NCBI RefSeq assembly: GCF_004359195.1
Contig: NZ_CP037954.1
Coordinates: 3,038,001-3,102,000, forward strand
Origin: Chryseobacterium salivictor
GTDB taxonomy: Bacteria; Bacteroidota; Bacteroidia; Flavobacteriales; Weeksellaceae
Reading direction: 5' to 3'
DNA length: 64,000 nucleotides
In this document: positions 42,580-53,011 of the stretch, in pieces
Numbering within the stretch: position 1 is the first letter of the stretch
Layout: each line of letters opens with the position of its first letter
Position numbers and translations under genes: made by a program
Notes under the pieces: generated by a model
The model's input: the letters and a program-made list of their open reading frames with translations, nothing else
Databases searched by the model: none
Told to the model about the DNA's origin: nothing

Positions 42580-43530
42580 TCAAAATATTTTATGTTTCAC
42601 TTTCGCCTGCTGTATTGAAATCCTTGCTTTCAGCTTTTCTAAAAACTCCTGGTATTTCGGATTTTTTTCATCAGAGGTTTTATGGTCTAAGGATTTGGCG
42701 ATTTTTAAATTCTCCTCGATGAAATCCATGGTCTCATCGGAAAAATAAGCATTCCCGAATTTCTCCCAGATATACCTGACCGCCTGATTATTGGGATGAA
42801 TCAAATCTTCTTTGTAAAAACGGTAATCGCGCAAATCGTCCATTAAAATTTCATAAACCGGCAGGTAATGGCAGTTTTCAAATTGTGGCAACATCTCGTG
42901 AATGGCGGTAATCAATTTCGATTTGCTCAGATTGTTTTCCACCATTCCGTCTTTGGTGTGGCGGACGGGCGAAACGGTAAACAAAATCTGAACGTTCGGT
43001 TTCGCAATATCTTTCAGATTAACGATGGTTTCATACATCGCATCCGTCAGTTCAAGATTCGTCAGCAGTCTTTTTTCAAAATACTTTGCCGGAATTTTAT
43101 GACAGTTCGCCACGGGTTTTTTCTTCGGCAAAAATTCATAAATAAAGGAAGTTCCGTACGTAATTAAAATCCAGTTCGTATTTTGTAAAAACCGGTTGCC
43201 GGTCTCAATCTGCGAATTTATTTTTTCTAAAGTCTGATGAAGAAACCGGGAATTAAAGGAGCTGTGATGGTCCAGTGAAATCACTTCTTCATTGAAACTG
43301 ATCAGATCGGACTCTTCATACCATCGGGCATCGTGTAATTTTTTGACCGCATGATTAATGGAGAACGGGTTAAAAATGGTCCCGAAAGGATTATTAAAAG
43401 TTTGTAACTGTCCGCTCTGAAGCAGATCACTCATTTCAGTGGCAAAGCAGGAACCGATGGAAAAGATCTGGTCTTCAACTTCAATTTTAATCTCGGAATT
43501 TGGAATCTCTACTTCTGTTCTAAATTTCAT
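42580..43530 (-). CDS. GSCFA domain protein
   Basis: 316 residues. IFSIGSCFATEMSD holds the family-naming Ser in a GDSL-like block, and DLIHPNNQAVRYIWEKFGNAYF holds the later His. This is an SGNH-hydrolase-like family common in Bacteroidota; substrates are unknown, with acyl or acetyl ester hydrolysis likely. No signal peptide. Stands alone. Confidence 0.88.
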   Translation of the reverse strand: MKFRTEVEIPNSEIKIEVEDQIFSIGSCFATEMSDLLQSGQLQTFNNPFGTIFNPFSINHAVKKLHDARWYEESDLISFNEEVISLDHHSSFNSRFLHQTLEKINSQIETGNRFLQNTNWILITYGTSFIYEFLPKKKPVANCHKIPAKYFEKRLLTNLELTDAMYETIVNLKDIAKPNVQILFTVSPVRHTKDGMVENNLSKSKLITAIHEMLPQFENCHYLPVYEILMDDLRDYRFYKEDLIHPNNQAVRYIWEKFGNAYFSDETMDFIEENLKIAKSLDHKTSDEKNPKYQEFLEKLKARISIQQAKVKHKIF

Positions 43531-44379
43531 TGGTTAATGTGATGATGTGATGATGTGGTGATTTGATGATTTGATGATGGGGTGATGTGATATTACGGTG
43601 ATGGGATGATATGATTTTCAAAGATTTTTTTACCGCAAAAGTCACAAAAGTTTTATTTTAACAGTAAGTCAAAAGTCTGCAAAATGCATACGGTATATAA
43701 AGGTTAACTTTTAATCTAAAAGATATGCACTCCACTCACCTGTTTATTTAAAACAAAATAACCGCAAAATTTGAGGTGATATTTTACTTCTTTTTTTCCT
43801 GTCTATAATAACCATTTTAATATACCATCCAAAATAAATCTTAATTTCCCTTCATCTCTTAATGTTTCAAAATAAGCGGTCTGTTTTATTTAATAACCGT
43901 TTAAGCTATTTTCCGAAGGACCTCTTAATTTTCTTAATTTCTTCATTACCTCTTAATGTTGAAAAAAATAATGTTAAAAAATAAACGGTCTGTTTTATTT
44001 AATAACCGTTTAAGCTATTTTCCGAAGGACCTCTTAATTTTCATAATTTCTTCATTACCTCTTAATGTTGAAAAAATAATGTTAAAAAATAAACGGTCTG
44101 TTTTATTTAATAACCTTTTAAGCAATTCCTTTTCACGTTCCAGTGATGTTTCAAAAAAAGCGGTCTGTTTTATTTAATAACCGTTTAAGCAATTCCTTTT
44201 CACGTTCCAGTAAGGTTTTTAAAAATAATTTCCGAAGAAATCTTAATTCCCCTTCATCCCTTAATGGTTAAAAAAAGACAAAAATTAAAGTTCTGAAAAC
44301 CCCTCTGCGTTAAAATATTCACCTGAACAGATTCCCAGCAAAAGCCAGCTGCTTTCATTTCTTTGATTTAAATAATGCG
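43531..44379. other. Repeat-only gap: GATGAT microsatellite and four-copy hairpin array
   Basis: 43539-43615 is an imperfect tgatgatgtga microsatellite at the start of the GSCFA gene. A TTTTGTGACTTTTGTGG-family copy is at 43632. From 43862 to about 44230 the core cggtctgttttatttaataa with accgtttaagc recurs at 43877, 43986, 44094 and 44161 (spacings 109, 108, 67). In each copy aaacggt pairs with accgttt. No credible gene. Confidence 0.75.
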
Positions 44380-45351
44380 TTAAGATTCTCTTCTCAATAA
44401 ATAGTTCGCCAGCTCAATAAACGGTTTTTTCTTTTCGTCGGAAACACCTATTTTATTCAGGTATTGCTGTGCCAGCTCGTTGTGCTCCTGGATCAGATGC
44501 AGGGTCTTCTCATCCACTTTGGTACGGCGGAAAATCTTTTCTACACTATAGACTTTATCCACATTATCGGTTTTTTTGGAATACCAGAATTCGAGTTCTT
44601 TTCGTTCTTCCTCGGTGGCATGTTCTTTGGCTAAAAGATACAGCACCGTTTTTTTATTTTCATAGATATCACCGGCGTGTTTCTTACCAAACTGTTCCTG
44701 GTTTCCGAAAACATCCAGATAATCATCCATAATCTGGAAAGCGATTCCCACGTGTTTCCCGAAATTGAATATCGCTTTGGCATCTTTAAAATCTGCCCCG
44801 GCGATTAAGGCACCGATCTCAAACGATGACGCACTTAACACCCCCGTTTTATAGGTAATCATTCTGATATAATCATTGAAAGTCACTTCTTCCTGAGTTT
44901 CAAAATTGATGTCATACTGCTGGCCTTCGCACAACAGTAAGCCTGTATGAATGAAAACGCGCATACACGCTTTGTATAAGTTGGGTTCTAAATTTTCAAA
45001 AAACTTAAGGGCTTTGAACATCAGGGCATCTCCGGAAAGAATTCCCGTATTGATTCCGTGCAGGGTATGAATGGTGGCCTTTCCCCGTCGCAGAGGAGCT
45101 TCATCCATAATATCATCATGAATCAGCGTGAAATTGTGAAAGAATTCGATGGCCAAAGCGGGTTTAAGGGCTTTCTTTAAATCACCGTCAAACATTTCAC
45201 ACGCCATCAAAACCATCATGGGGCGAAGTCTTTTTCCGCCGTGGGAGATAATATAATTCATGGGAGCATAAAGTTCCTCAGGTTTATCCTTGAAGACATA
45301 TTTCGTGATTGCACTGGCAACCATCCCCTGATACTCATCTAAAAACTGCAT
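44380..45351 (-). CDS. Polyprenyl synthetase
   Basis: Start placed at 45351 (MQFLDEYQGMVASAITKYVF); the frame is open further upstream but without conserved sequence. 323 residues. First Asp-rich motif DDIMD (79-83), GGKRLRP upstream, second motif DDYLD. It elongates isoprenoid diphosphates, probably farnesyl or geranylgeranyl, for quinone, undecaprenol or carotenoid supply. Repeat-rich gaps lie on both sides. Confidence 0.92.
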   Translation of the reverse strand: MQFLDEYQGMVASAITKYVFKDKPEELYAPMNYIISHGGKRLRPMMVLMACEMFDGDLKKALKPALAIEFFHNFTLIHDDIMDEAPLRRGKATIHTLHGINTGILSGDALMFKALKFFENLEPNLYKACMRVFIHTGLLLCEGQQYDINFETQEEVTFNDYIRMITYKTGVLSASSFEIGALIAGADFKDAKAIFNFGKHVGIAFQIMDDYLDVFGNQEQFGKKHAGDIYENKKTVLYLLAKEHATEEERKELEFWYSKKTDNVDKVYSVEKIFRRTKVDEKTLHLIQEHNELAQQYLNKIGVSDEKKKPFIELANYLLRRES

Positions 45352-46860
45352 AAATTTCTTGTTTGCGCAAAAATACAATTTAAAAAAGTTTTGACCTTCA
45401 AAATCAACCACAAAAATTGACCACACCGAATGAAAGGAAGAAAATTTAAAAAGAGAACACCACAAGAGCAGACAAGGCAGCTTTTTAGGACATTGCCCTT
45501 TTTTGATCTTTTTAAAGACTTAAAAAATATAGCTTTTGTGCCTTTTGTGGTCTTCAAAACAAATGTAAACAGGCTCTAAAATTCGCTCTGTTTTATTAAA
45601 AAAACTGCGGTCTGAAAATTTATCAGAGCGGCTTTCAGTTACAGATGACCTTATTCGCCTCCTTTCACCACGCTGGTCCGAGCGTCTCGCTCGTACCCAT
45701 AATAATTATAAATTTACATCAATTTCTAAAATTTTTGATAATCATCACAATAGTTTCTTGCACTGCGGTATTGGATTGCAAATCCGCGCCAGAGTGCATT
45801 TGATTTTTCAACAAAACCTTCAATTATAAAACGAAATTCTATCGACTTAGGAGATTTTTGCTTTAAGAAAAATTGAGATTTCTTCCCATCCAAATCTTTA
45901 AACACGCATAACGCCTAAAAATCCCCTTTGTCCGAAGCGCGGCCATAATCTCGGTTTCGAAGCGGTACTTTGTTTCCGCGCGAGTCTCGTCTTAGGGACG
46001 AGATAAATTTTGGGGATTTTCTAAGAAGAAATCTTCATATTTTAGCAAAAAGATCCAGTCTTGACCTTTTTGTTACTTTTTGTGTCAAGACAAAAAGTAA
46101 AAGAATAAATCCCACACTGGTCCGAGCGTCTCGCTCGTACCCATAATAATTATAAATTTACATCAATTTCTAAAATCTCCTGATAATACATCACAATAGT
46201 TTCTTGCACTGCGGTATTGGATTGCAAATCCGCGCCAGAGTGCATTTGATTTTTCAACAAAACCTGAATTTAAAACGACTTAGGAGATTTTTGCGTTAAG
46301 AAAAATGAAAATTTCTTCCCCTCCAAATCCATCAACTATCAATGCCTAAAAATCCCCTTTGTCCGAAGCACGGCAATAATCTCGTTTCTCAACGATACTC
46401 TCTTCCCGTGCAAGTTTGGGGATTTTCTTGGAAGAAATCTTCATTTTTTAGCAAAAAGATCCAGTCTTGACTTTTTTGTTACTTTTTGTGTCAAGACAAA
46501 AAGTAAAGAATAAAGAAAAATCAAACTCATTTGCCCCAACCCTTACTTCGGCTTCGCTCAGCATAAAAAAGGGAGTGCATTTGATTTTTCAACTAAACCT
46601 GAATCGAAAAAAAAGTTTAAAAAGAGAACGCCAATAGAGCAAACAAGGCAACATTTTACGACAGGTTCTTATTTAATCTTTTGATAGCCTTAAAAAAAAT
46701 ACCGCTTTTGTACCTTTTGTGGTTTTCAAAACAAATGTAAACAGGCTCTAAAATCCACTCTGTTTTATTAAAAAAAACTGCGGTCTGAAAATTTATCAGA
46801 GCGGCTTTCAGTTACAGATGACCTTATTCGCCTCCCTTTTCCGCAACGCGGCCCCGTCAT
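45352..46860. repeat. Nested duplication B-A-A'-B' without genes
   Basis: B (about 45443-45665) recurs as B' (about 46615-46840), and A (about 45672-46109) as A' (about 46117-46511). A units contain cgagcgtctcgctcg, ggattgcaaatcc and ttactttttgtgtcaagaca with its inverted partner. B units contain a TTTTGTGCCTTTTGTGG-type copy. Stops occur in all frames; I see no gene. Confidence 0.8.
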
Positions 46861-47655
46861 TTACAGCTTGCCGAAGAAGTGATGCTCGGTCTGATAATAA
46901 TGTTCCACATCTGACAAAGCATCGGCATTCTTCAGCAGGATTTCGAAATGATGCAGAAACTCCTCCAGCGAACTGTAAAGCACCTTACTGAGAGGCGATG
47001 TAAAATAGATTTCGCCCAAAACCAGTCCATCCTCTTTTGCGGCGGCATACCAATCCAGAATGGCGCCTCCGCCATTTTCAAGATAATTGGAAACCTCATT
47101 CACGATATGATCAAGATGAGCCTGCACCTCTTCAGAATCGGGGGAAAGAATCAGTTCATCATCATTTTCATCATCGGTGATCCTTTGCTTCCTGACTTTG
47201 TTGGCGTATCTTTTCAGCGGGTCGACCAGCAGCACCTCCAGTTCCTGCGCCACCCCTTTAACCATGGAATAGGCTTCATAAGTCTGTTTCATGGCATTCG
47301 CTTTCTCCCGGTCATGATAACCATCCGTAACCTGCTGCACAAGACGGTCAACGAGCAGCTGATTATACCGCAGGCCATAATAACCGTCATAAAAAGCCAA
47401 AATTTTCTGCACTTTTTGTCCGACTTCCAATACATTATCGAGTTTTTTCTTTTGTGGGACCGCAGCATTAAAGAAAATAGTAACGTCGATATCATAAAGG
47501 TCGATCAATTTTTCAAGCACATCAAAAGAAGGTTTGGTATGGCCGGCCTCCATCTGCGTCAGGGCACTGCGGCTGATTCCCAGCGACGCTGCAAACTCGT
47601 TCTGCGTCATGTCATGCTCTAAGCGGATGTGTTTGATCTTCTCGTTTGTTTCCAT
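46861..47655 (-). CDS. XRE-family regulator at the capsule locus
   Basis: 264 residues. N-terminal helix-turn-helix at about 5-60 (IRLEHDMTQNEFAASLGISR, then SALTQMEAGHTKPS). The remaining 200 residues are helical and of unknown type. It is divergent from the HU-like gene, and the two stand ahead of the polysaccharide operon. From memory, this order is common upstream of capsule loci in Chryseobacterium relatives, so a role in controlling that locus is plausible. Confidence 0.82.
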   Translation of the reverse strand: METNEKIKHIRLEHDMTQNEFAASLGISRSALTQMEAGHTKPSFDVLEKLIDLYDIDVTIFFNAAVPQKKKLDNVLEVGQKVQKILAFYDGYYGLRYNQLLVDRLVQQVTDGYHDREKANAMKQTYEAYSMVKGVAQELEVLLVDPLKRYANKVRKQRITDDENDDELILSPDSEEVQAHLDHIVNEVSNYLENGGGAILDWYAAAKEDGLVLGEIYFTSPLSKVLYSSLEEFLHHFEILLKNADALSDVEHYYQTEHHFFGKL

Positions 47656-47701
47656 TTAAAAACTTTATTTTAATTTTTGTATCGATTTAAAAACAATTTA
47701 C

Positions 47702-47719
47702 TATATTTGTACAGCTGTA
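47702..47719 (+). promoter_or_regulatory. Promoter and palindrome ahead of the HU-like gene
   Basis: TATATTTG at 47702-47709 fits the -7 consensus, with TTTG at 47676 (spacing 22, slightly long). The perfect palindrome TACAGCTGTA (47710-47719) sits at the expected start point and could bind the divergent XRE regulator. Confidence 0.5.
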
Positions 47720-47885
47720 AAGATACAGACTATTTTTTTTCACACAAAATATTTAACCTTAAAATAACAGACATGACCTAAAAAAAAGACGAACCGACCA
47801 CCATTCCAGGTTCAACAATCAGCACACTGCTCCGCTCCCCAATGGCAAAGGCGCGGCTAAACATTAATTTTTAAAACAAAAGAAT

Positions 47886-48272
47886 ATGATTAATTTTAAA
47901 GCCGTTGAACGGCGAAATCCGCTACTGCCGGATGATCCTAAAAAGTTCTACCCCCAGGTAAAAAGTACAGGGGTAGTCGACATCAGAATGATTTCTGAAG
48001 AACTATCAGATGCCTCCACGCTAAACAGTGTAGACATCCGGGCCGTATTGTTCGGTCTTGAAAAATCCCTCCTCAAATACCTGCGGGAAGGATATATTGT
48101 TAAATTTGGAGACCTGGGAACTTTCCGTCCTTCATTGCGGGGCACCGGCGCTGAGACTGCCGATGAATTAACCGCTTCGAGTGTAAAGAAGATCCGGATT
48201 ATTTTCTCCCCTTCTCCGATTCTTAAACATACCGTGGCGACTGCCGTGGTCAAAAAAATTCAGGCCTCCTAA
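47886..48272 (+). CDS. HU-family DNA-binding protein
   Basis: 128 residues. Variant HU fold: KAVERRNPLLPDDPKKFYPQ at the start, LEKSLLKYLREGYIVKFGDLGTFRPSL in the centre and VKKIRIIFSPSPIL in the DNA-binding arm position. Larger than canonical HU (about 90), as in the Bacteroidota group of HU-like proteins. It may shape DNA at or near the capsule promoter. Followed by a strong terminator. Confidence 0.85.
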   Translation: MINFKAVERRNPLLPDDPKKFYPQVKSTGVVDIRMISEELSDASTLNSVDIRAVLFGLEKSLLKYLREGYIVKFGDLGTFRPSLRGTGAETADELTASSVKKIRIIFSPSPILKHTVATAVVKKIQAS

Positions 48273-49762
48273 AAACCCTGAACCGCTTTTGAAGCTCCCG
48301 GACTGCCATCCGGGAGTTTTTTCTGGCTATAAAGTTAAGCATTATTATCAAATTTCGTACTTACGGAATTTTTTTTTGCCCTGATGAATTTATTTTTTGG
48401 TCTAAAGGACTATTTTTTTCGTCCTGATGAAATTATTTTCCGGTCAAAATTCATCACAATTAATTTCCCAATCCCTGAAGAGTGTATTTTTGAAGAATTT
48501 TCCACCATTTTAGGGTCGGAGAAAAAGAAAATTTCTCTTTTTTAAGCAAACTTAAACAGCTCTTAATTTACCTTAATCCCTTAATGGTAAAAATAAAAAA
48601 TAACTACTATTACTGATTATTTACTTAAAAGAAGCCACGTAAAAAGCAAAGGAATCAGTTTACTTAAAGGAGTACTTTTCATCCTGATGAATCTATTTTT
48701 TTTCTTAGAGTCTGTGATAAAATTCATCAAAACCAATTTCCCCAATCCCTAAAGGGTGTAATTTTGATGAATTTTTAAGGAATTTCCCGCTAATTAAGGT
48801 CGAACTTCAAACTTGCGCAAGCGAGTACAGTGTAATTGCAAGGGCACGGATTGTAAATCCGCGCCGTCGAGTTCAACAGGCTATCATTTGCCTAAGGTAG
48901 ATATTCGATTTCTTGTCTTCCAGACAAAACGACTCTCCGATATTGTAACTGGTTCAGTAAAAATTTTCCTGATGACTCATGTCATCCCGTATTTATGATG
49001 CAAAACGCTCAGTAATTTATAGATTATAGAAACATCCCTGTAACAAAACCCGCAACCCGGCAGCCATCCAAGCCCCATCACAAGTGACACCAGATTAACT
49101 ACGCTACCCATTTGCATCGTGTAACTTCCTACACGCAGCCACCACAACTTCCAACCCATTCACAGCAAAAAAAAAAAAAAAAAGATTCGGCTCCTACAGA
49201 GCCGTACCATTGTTGGTTAATTATTTCTTCTACACAGATACCGCTCCTACGGAGCACATTCATCACTCATTATTCATTCACCATGCCGGGTATCCATCTG
49301 AAAATGATAAAATAACGATGTGGATACCACCCCGACCCTTCGGGCCACCGCTCCAGACACCGGGAAGTGGGCTTTCTCCTTTTTTGGCTTCCCCTCTTGC
49401 TTCACAGATTGCCGCAATCGACATTAACCAAATTCACCATTTGCCATATCCTAGTACCCAGAACATCGTACCCTGTAACTCGAACCTCGTAACTCGCATC
49501 GCAACTCCTACCCTGTAACCCTCTACCCAAAAAAAATAACCCCAAAACAGTATTTTCACCCGCCTTCCTACTTTACTGTATTATTTTTTCTCCAATGAAC
49601 TATTCTCATAAAAAAAAGCTTTAAAAGCCGAAAATCATTAAAAAAACAACCCTTTTGATCGCAAACTATTCAAGAAAACAAACCAACATCCAGCAAAATT
49701 CGCACCTCACTACCCTGTGAAAGTACTTTATTTTTACTATTTTTGCGAACTTTAAGTATACT
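48273..49762. other. 1.5-kb repeat-rich gap before the polysaccharide operon
   Basis: Palindromic elements at 48446-48501 and 48721-48775 share aattcatc...ccaatccct...gatgaattt and recur inverted at 53012-53068. cggattgtaaatccg at 48847-48861 resembles ggattgcaaatcc in the A units further left. A run of 18 A begins near 49167, next to ggctcctacagagcc and a looser ctcctacggag copy. TATTTTTG at 49738-49745, 18 bases before the first capsule ATG, with TGTG at 49716, is the likely operon promoter. Small open frames here lack coding character. Confidence 0.65.
48294..48321 (+). terminator. Intrinsic terminator after the HU-like gene
   Basis: ctcccgga and tccgggag form an 8-bp stem around ctgcca, followed by six T. 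Confidence 0.85.
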
Positions 49763-50563
49763 ATGACAAAGATCAAAAATATTTTTCTGGCGGCCACGCT
49801 CATCGGTATGGCTTTTTCCTGTAAACCCAAAGAAAATATGGTGTATATGGAAAAACAAACGACAGAACTGGACCAGGAAGTGAAGCAGGCGGTTTTTGAA
49901 GGAAGCCATCTACAAGCTGGAGATCTTTTGGATATCAAAGTGACGGCTTTTGATGACAACGCAGTGCGTCCTTTTAACCTTCATTCGATGAATCAGTCGG
50001 GAAACATGATTGAAACACCATCTAATCAGACACCACAAAATAATCCACAGGGCTATTTGGTCAGCAATGACGGCTTTATCATCTTCCCTGTGTTGGGCAA
50101 GATCCAGGTGCAGAACAGGACCATGTCGCAACTTCGCGATGATCTGGAACACCGCCTTTTAGAATACCTTACCGACCCTCTGGTTTCCATCCGACAGTTA
50201 AACTTCAACATTACCATATTGGGCGAAGTAAATAAACCAGGACAGTACACCAGCCCCTCCGATAAAGTAACAGTATTTCAGGCTTTAGGGATGGCGGGGG
50301 ACATGACACCGGGTGGTGAACGTACCAAGGTAAAACTGTTGCGGCATGAAAACGGAACTGATAAGACTTACATGGTCGATCTTACAGATAAAAACATTAC
50401 ATCCTCGCCCTATTACTATATGCAGCAGAACGATGTTCTTTATGTCGAACCTGACAAAAACAGTCAGATTGCCGCCAACGCAAACCCTAACCGGAACCTC
50501 TGGTTTCAGATTGGTGGCGCTGCATTGGGGGTAATTTCCTTAATCATTGGTTTAACAAGATAA
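49763..50563 (+). CDS. Polysaccharide export lipoprotein, Wza-like
   Basis: 266 residues. Signal peptide with lipobox AFSC (Cys20). Poly_export domain LQAGDLLDIKVTAFDDNAVRPF, the block LVSNDGFIIFPVLGKIQVQNRT and a SLBB-like NFNITILGEVNKPGQYTSPS. It has a C-terminal hydrophobic segment of about 20 residues (WFQIGGAALGVISLIIGLTR). It forms the outer-membrane channel with the Wzc partner encoded 8 bases downstream. Confidence 0.92.
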   Translation: MTKIKNIFLAATLIGMAFSCKPKENMVYMEKQTTELDQEVKQAVFEGSHLQAGDLLDIKVTAFDDNAVRPFNLHSMNQSGNMIETPSNQTPQNNPQGYLVSNDGFIIFPVLGKIQVQNRTMSQLRDDLEHRLLEYLTDPLVSIRQLNFNITILGEVNKPGQYTSPSDKVTVFQALGMAGDMTPGGERTKVKLLRHENGTDKTYMVDLTDKNITSSPYYYMQQNDVLYVEPDKNSQIAANANPNRNLWFQIGGAALGVISLIIGLTR

Positions 50564-50571
50564 TTTTTACG

Positions 50572-52920
50572 ATGAAGAATGAATTCACTGAGGAGGAAGA
50601 CCACTCTTCCTTTGACCTGCAAAATGAACTGAACAAATATTTAAAAAAATGGCTCTGGTTTCTGCTTTCGCTGATTGTTGCTTTTTTTCTGGCCTGGCTC
50701 TATCTCCGCTATACCCCGAAACAGTACGCCACCAATGCCTCCATTCTCGTATCAACATCAGATAAGAAAAATACTTCCATCAGCATGGAGGATTTTTCCA
50801 ACCTTTCTCTGGGTGGGAATTTAGGGGCAGCCAATCTCCAGGATGAGATTGCGATCATGAAATCGAAACCGCTCCTCTATGAAGTGGTGAAAAAACTGAA
50901 TCTTGACTTTCAGGTATTAAATGAGGGCCGGGTCATTACGACCAACCTCTATGATGAAGTCCCTGTTTTTGGTCATTTGGAAATCTCAGATCCAAAAAAA
51001 TTCAAATCCCAGTCTTTCTCTTTTACTTCGGTTAACGCGAAACAGTTCACTTTAAAACAACAGGACGGTCCGGAAAAAACCCATCAGTATGGCGATAAAA
51101 TTTCCTTACCGCATGCTGCCTTTACGCTGTACCGGAAACCATTGGTGGACTTTAAATTTCCGTTAACCCTGAAGCTGGTACATCCTGCCCTGATGGTGAA
51201 TGAGCTTGAAAACAGAATTGTCGCCACCCAGGACAGTAAAAACAAATCCAGCATCATCGCCTTGACCTATGTCGGTAAAATTCCCCAAAAATCTGAAAAC
51301 ATCCTTAATGAACTGATCAGACAGTATAACAAAGACGCTACTGAAAGTAAAAATTTAGAATCGCAGAATACCGCCACTTTTATCGATGGCCGGTTGGATT
51401 TGATTACCAAAGAACTGGGAAATATCGAAGATCAGAAAGCGACCTTTAAAAGAAATAACCAGATTACCGATTTAGTGACTCAGGCCCAGCTCTCTGTGCA
51501 GAATGCCAATGAAGCCACTAAAAAAATAATGGACGTGGGTACCCAGCTGGAAATGGTGAATTCAGTCCTGACTTATGCCAACTCGGCGAATAATGAGCAA
51601 TTGCTTCCCAGTAATTTAGGAATGCCCTCCGGCCTGGACAATGTGATCAACGAATACAACCAGTTGGTGTTAACGCGCAATAAAACCTTGCGACAGGCGA
51701 CCAATTCAAATCCGGCGGTCATCCAGTTCAACCGCGACATTTCCTCCATGCGCACGGTCATTAAGGAAAACCTTCAGAAATCACGCCTGTCACTGCAGTC
51801 GAATATGGCGGCACTGCAACAAAAGGTGAATGAAAACAAAGCCGCTGTGGCACAGTTCCCCGGTCAGGAAAAGATTTTCCGAAACATCGACCGACAGCAG
51901 AACATCAAAGAAGCACTGTATCTTTTTCTCCTTCAAAAAAGAGAAGAGACATCCATCTCCTTAGCAGTAACCACGCCGAAAGCGCGCGTGGTAAACCCAG
52001 CCTATACGGGCCTTTCCCCTGTCTCCCCCCAAAACTCCAAAATATATTTAATTGCTTTAGCGTTAGGCTTGGCCTTGCCTTTTCTTTTATTTTACCTCTA
52101 TTTCTTTTTTGATACTAAAATTACGAACAAAAGCGATATTTCCCGTGTTTTGCCTAATATTCCTTTATTGGCGGAAATTCCCACGGCAGATAAGGAGGCG
52201 GGTGATCTCGTGATGAAAAATGACCTTTCGATTTATGCGGAAGCGTTCCGGATCCTGACCACGAATTTAAAATTCATGCTCACCAGAATCGGGGACAGGG
52301 CCCCTGTAATCCTGGTCACCTCGTCGGTCAAAGGAGAAGGGAAAACGACTGTTTCGATGAATTCCGCCTTAATTTTAAGCTCCAACAAAAAGGTGGTGCT
52401 GATTGGGGCCGACCTTCGGAATCCGCAATTAAAGAGGTATATTCCGGCAGCCGTCCTGGGATTGTCTGATTATCTTTCAGACCCTAGCATTTCGGTGCAG
52501 AACATTATCAATACTTCAGGGCTCACCTCCAATTTAGATATTATTGATTCGGGTTCTATTCCGCCCAATCCTACAGACCTGTTGGAGGATGGCCGTTTAA
52601 AACTGCTGATCGATGAATTGGTGATGCGCTACGATTATGTGTTAATCGATTCCGCACCCATGATGATGGTGAGTGATTCTTTCCATATTTTGGCCCTTGC
52701 AGATGTGTTGGTGTATGTGACCCGGGCGAAATACACCGAAAAACAGCTCCTCAATTATGTAAAAGTAGTGGAAGCAGATGAGAATGTTAAAAAAATAGGG
52801 ATCGTTTTAAATGATGTTGATAAAGAAGAACTTCGGTATGGCTACGGTGGAAAATATGGCTACGGCTATTATACCGATGAGAAAAAGAGTTTATGGAAAA
52901 GGTTAAAGGATAAATTCTGA
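50572..52920 (+). CDS. Wzc-like tyrosine autokinase and chain-length regulator
   Basis: 782 residues. Wzz domain with membrane helices at about 27-45 and 492-511, a long coiled periplasmic part between them, then the BY-kinase. Walker A SSVKGEGKTT (584-593), Walker A' VVLIGADLRNPQ, Walker B YDYVLIDSAPMM. The tail YGYGGKYGYGYYTDEKK is the tyrosine cluster for autophosphorylation. It controls polymer assembly and export together with the Wza-like protein. A REP-like palindrome follows. Confidence 0.94.
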   Translation: MKNEFTEEEDHSSFDLQNELNKYLKKWLWFLLSLIVAFFLAWLYLRYTPKQYATNASILVSTSDKKNTSISMEDFSNLSLGGNLGAANLQDEIAIMKSKPLLYEVVKKLNLDFQVLNEGRVITTNLYDEVPVFGHLEISDPKKFKSQSFSFTSVNAKQFTLKQQDGPEKTHQYGDKISLPHAAFTLYRKPLVDFKFPLTLKLVHPALMVNELENRIVATQDSKNKSSIIALTYVGKIPQKSENILNELIRQYNKDATESKNLESQNTATFIDGRLDLITKELGNIEDQKATFKRNNQITDLVTQAQLSVQNANEATKKIMDVGTQLEMVNSVLTYANSANNEQLLPSNLGMPSGLDNVINEYNQLVLTRNKTLRQATNSNPAVIQFNRDISSMRTVIKENLQKSRLSLQSNMAALQQKVNENKAAVAQFPGQEKIFRNIDRQQNIKEALYLFLLQKREETSISLAVTTPKARVVNPAYTGLSPVSPQNSKIYLIALALGLALPFLLFYLYFFFDTKITNKSDISRVLPNIPLLAEIPTADKEAGDLVMKNDLSIYAEAFRILTTNLKFMLTRIGDRAPVILVTSSVKGEGKTTVSMNSALILSSNKKVVLIGADLRNPQLKRYIPAAVLGLSDYLSDPSISVQNIINTSGLTSNLDIIDSGSIPPNPTDLLEDGRLKLLIDELVMRYDYVLIDSAPMMMVSDSFHILALADVLVYVTRAKYTEKQLLNYVKVVEADENVKKIGIVLNDVDKEELRYGYGGKYGYGYYTDEKKSLWKRLKDKF

Positions 52921-53011
52921 TGACGGTCTGTATTGATAAGAGCCTGTTTAAATGGGCGCACAAAAAGAAATTTTCTTTTTCCCCGACCCTAAAGGGTGGA
53001 AAATTTCTCAA

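Noticed and set aside
43539..44230. Possible CRISPR array
   Set aside because: The repeats have unequal spacing (109, 108, 67), the intervening bases are themselves repeated, and no cas genes are near. No CRISPR was found elsewhere.
46948..47622. 224-residue plus-strand open frame opposite the XRE gene
   Set aside because: It is antisense to a recognisable helix-turn-helix gene and lacks any family feature.
48813..49518. Several short open frames in the pre-capsule gap
   Set aside because: They cross hairpin repeats and a poly-A run and show no coding character or family motif.
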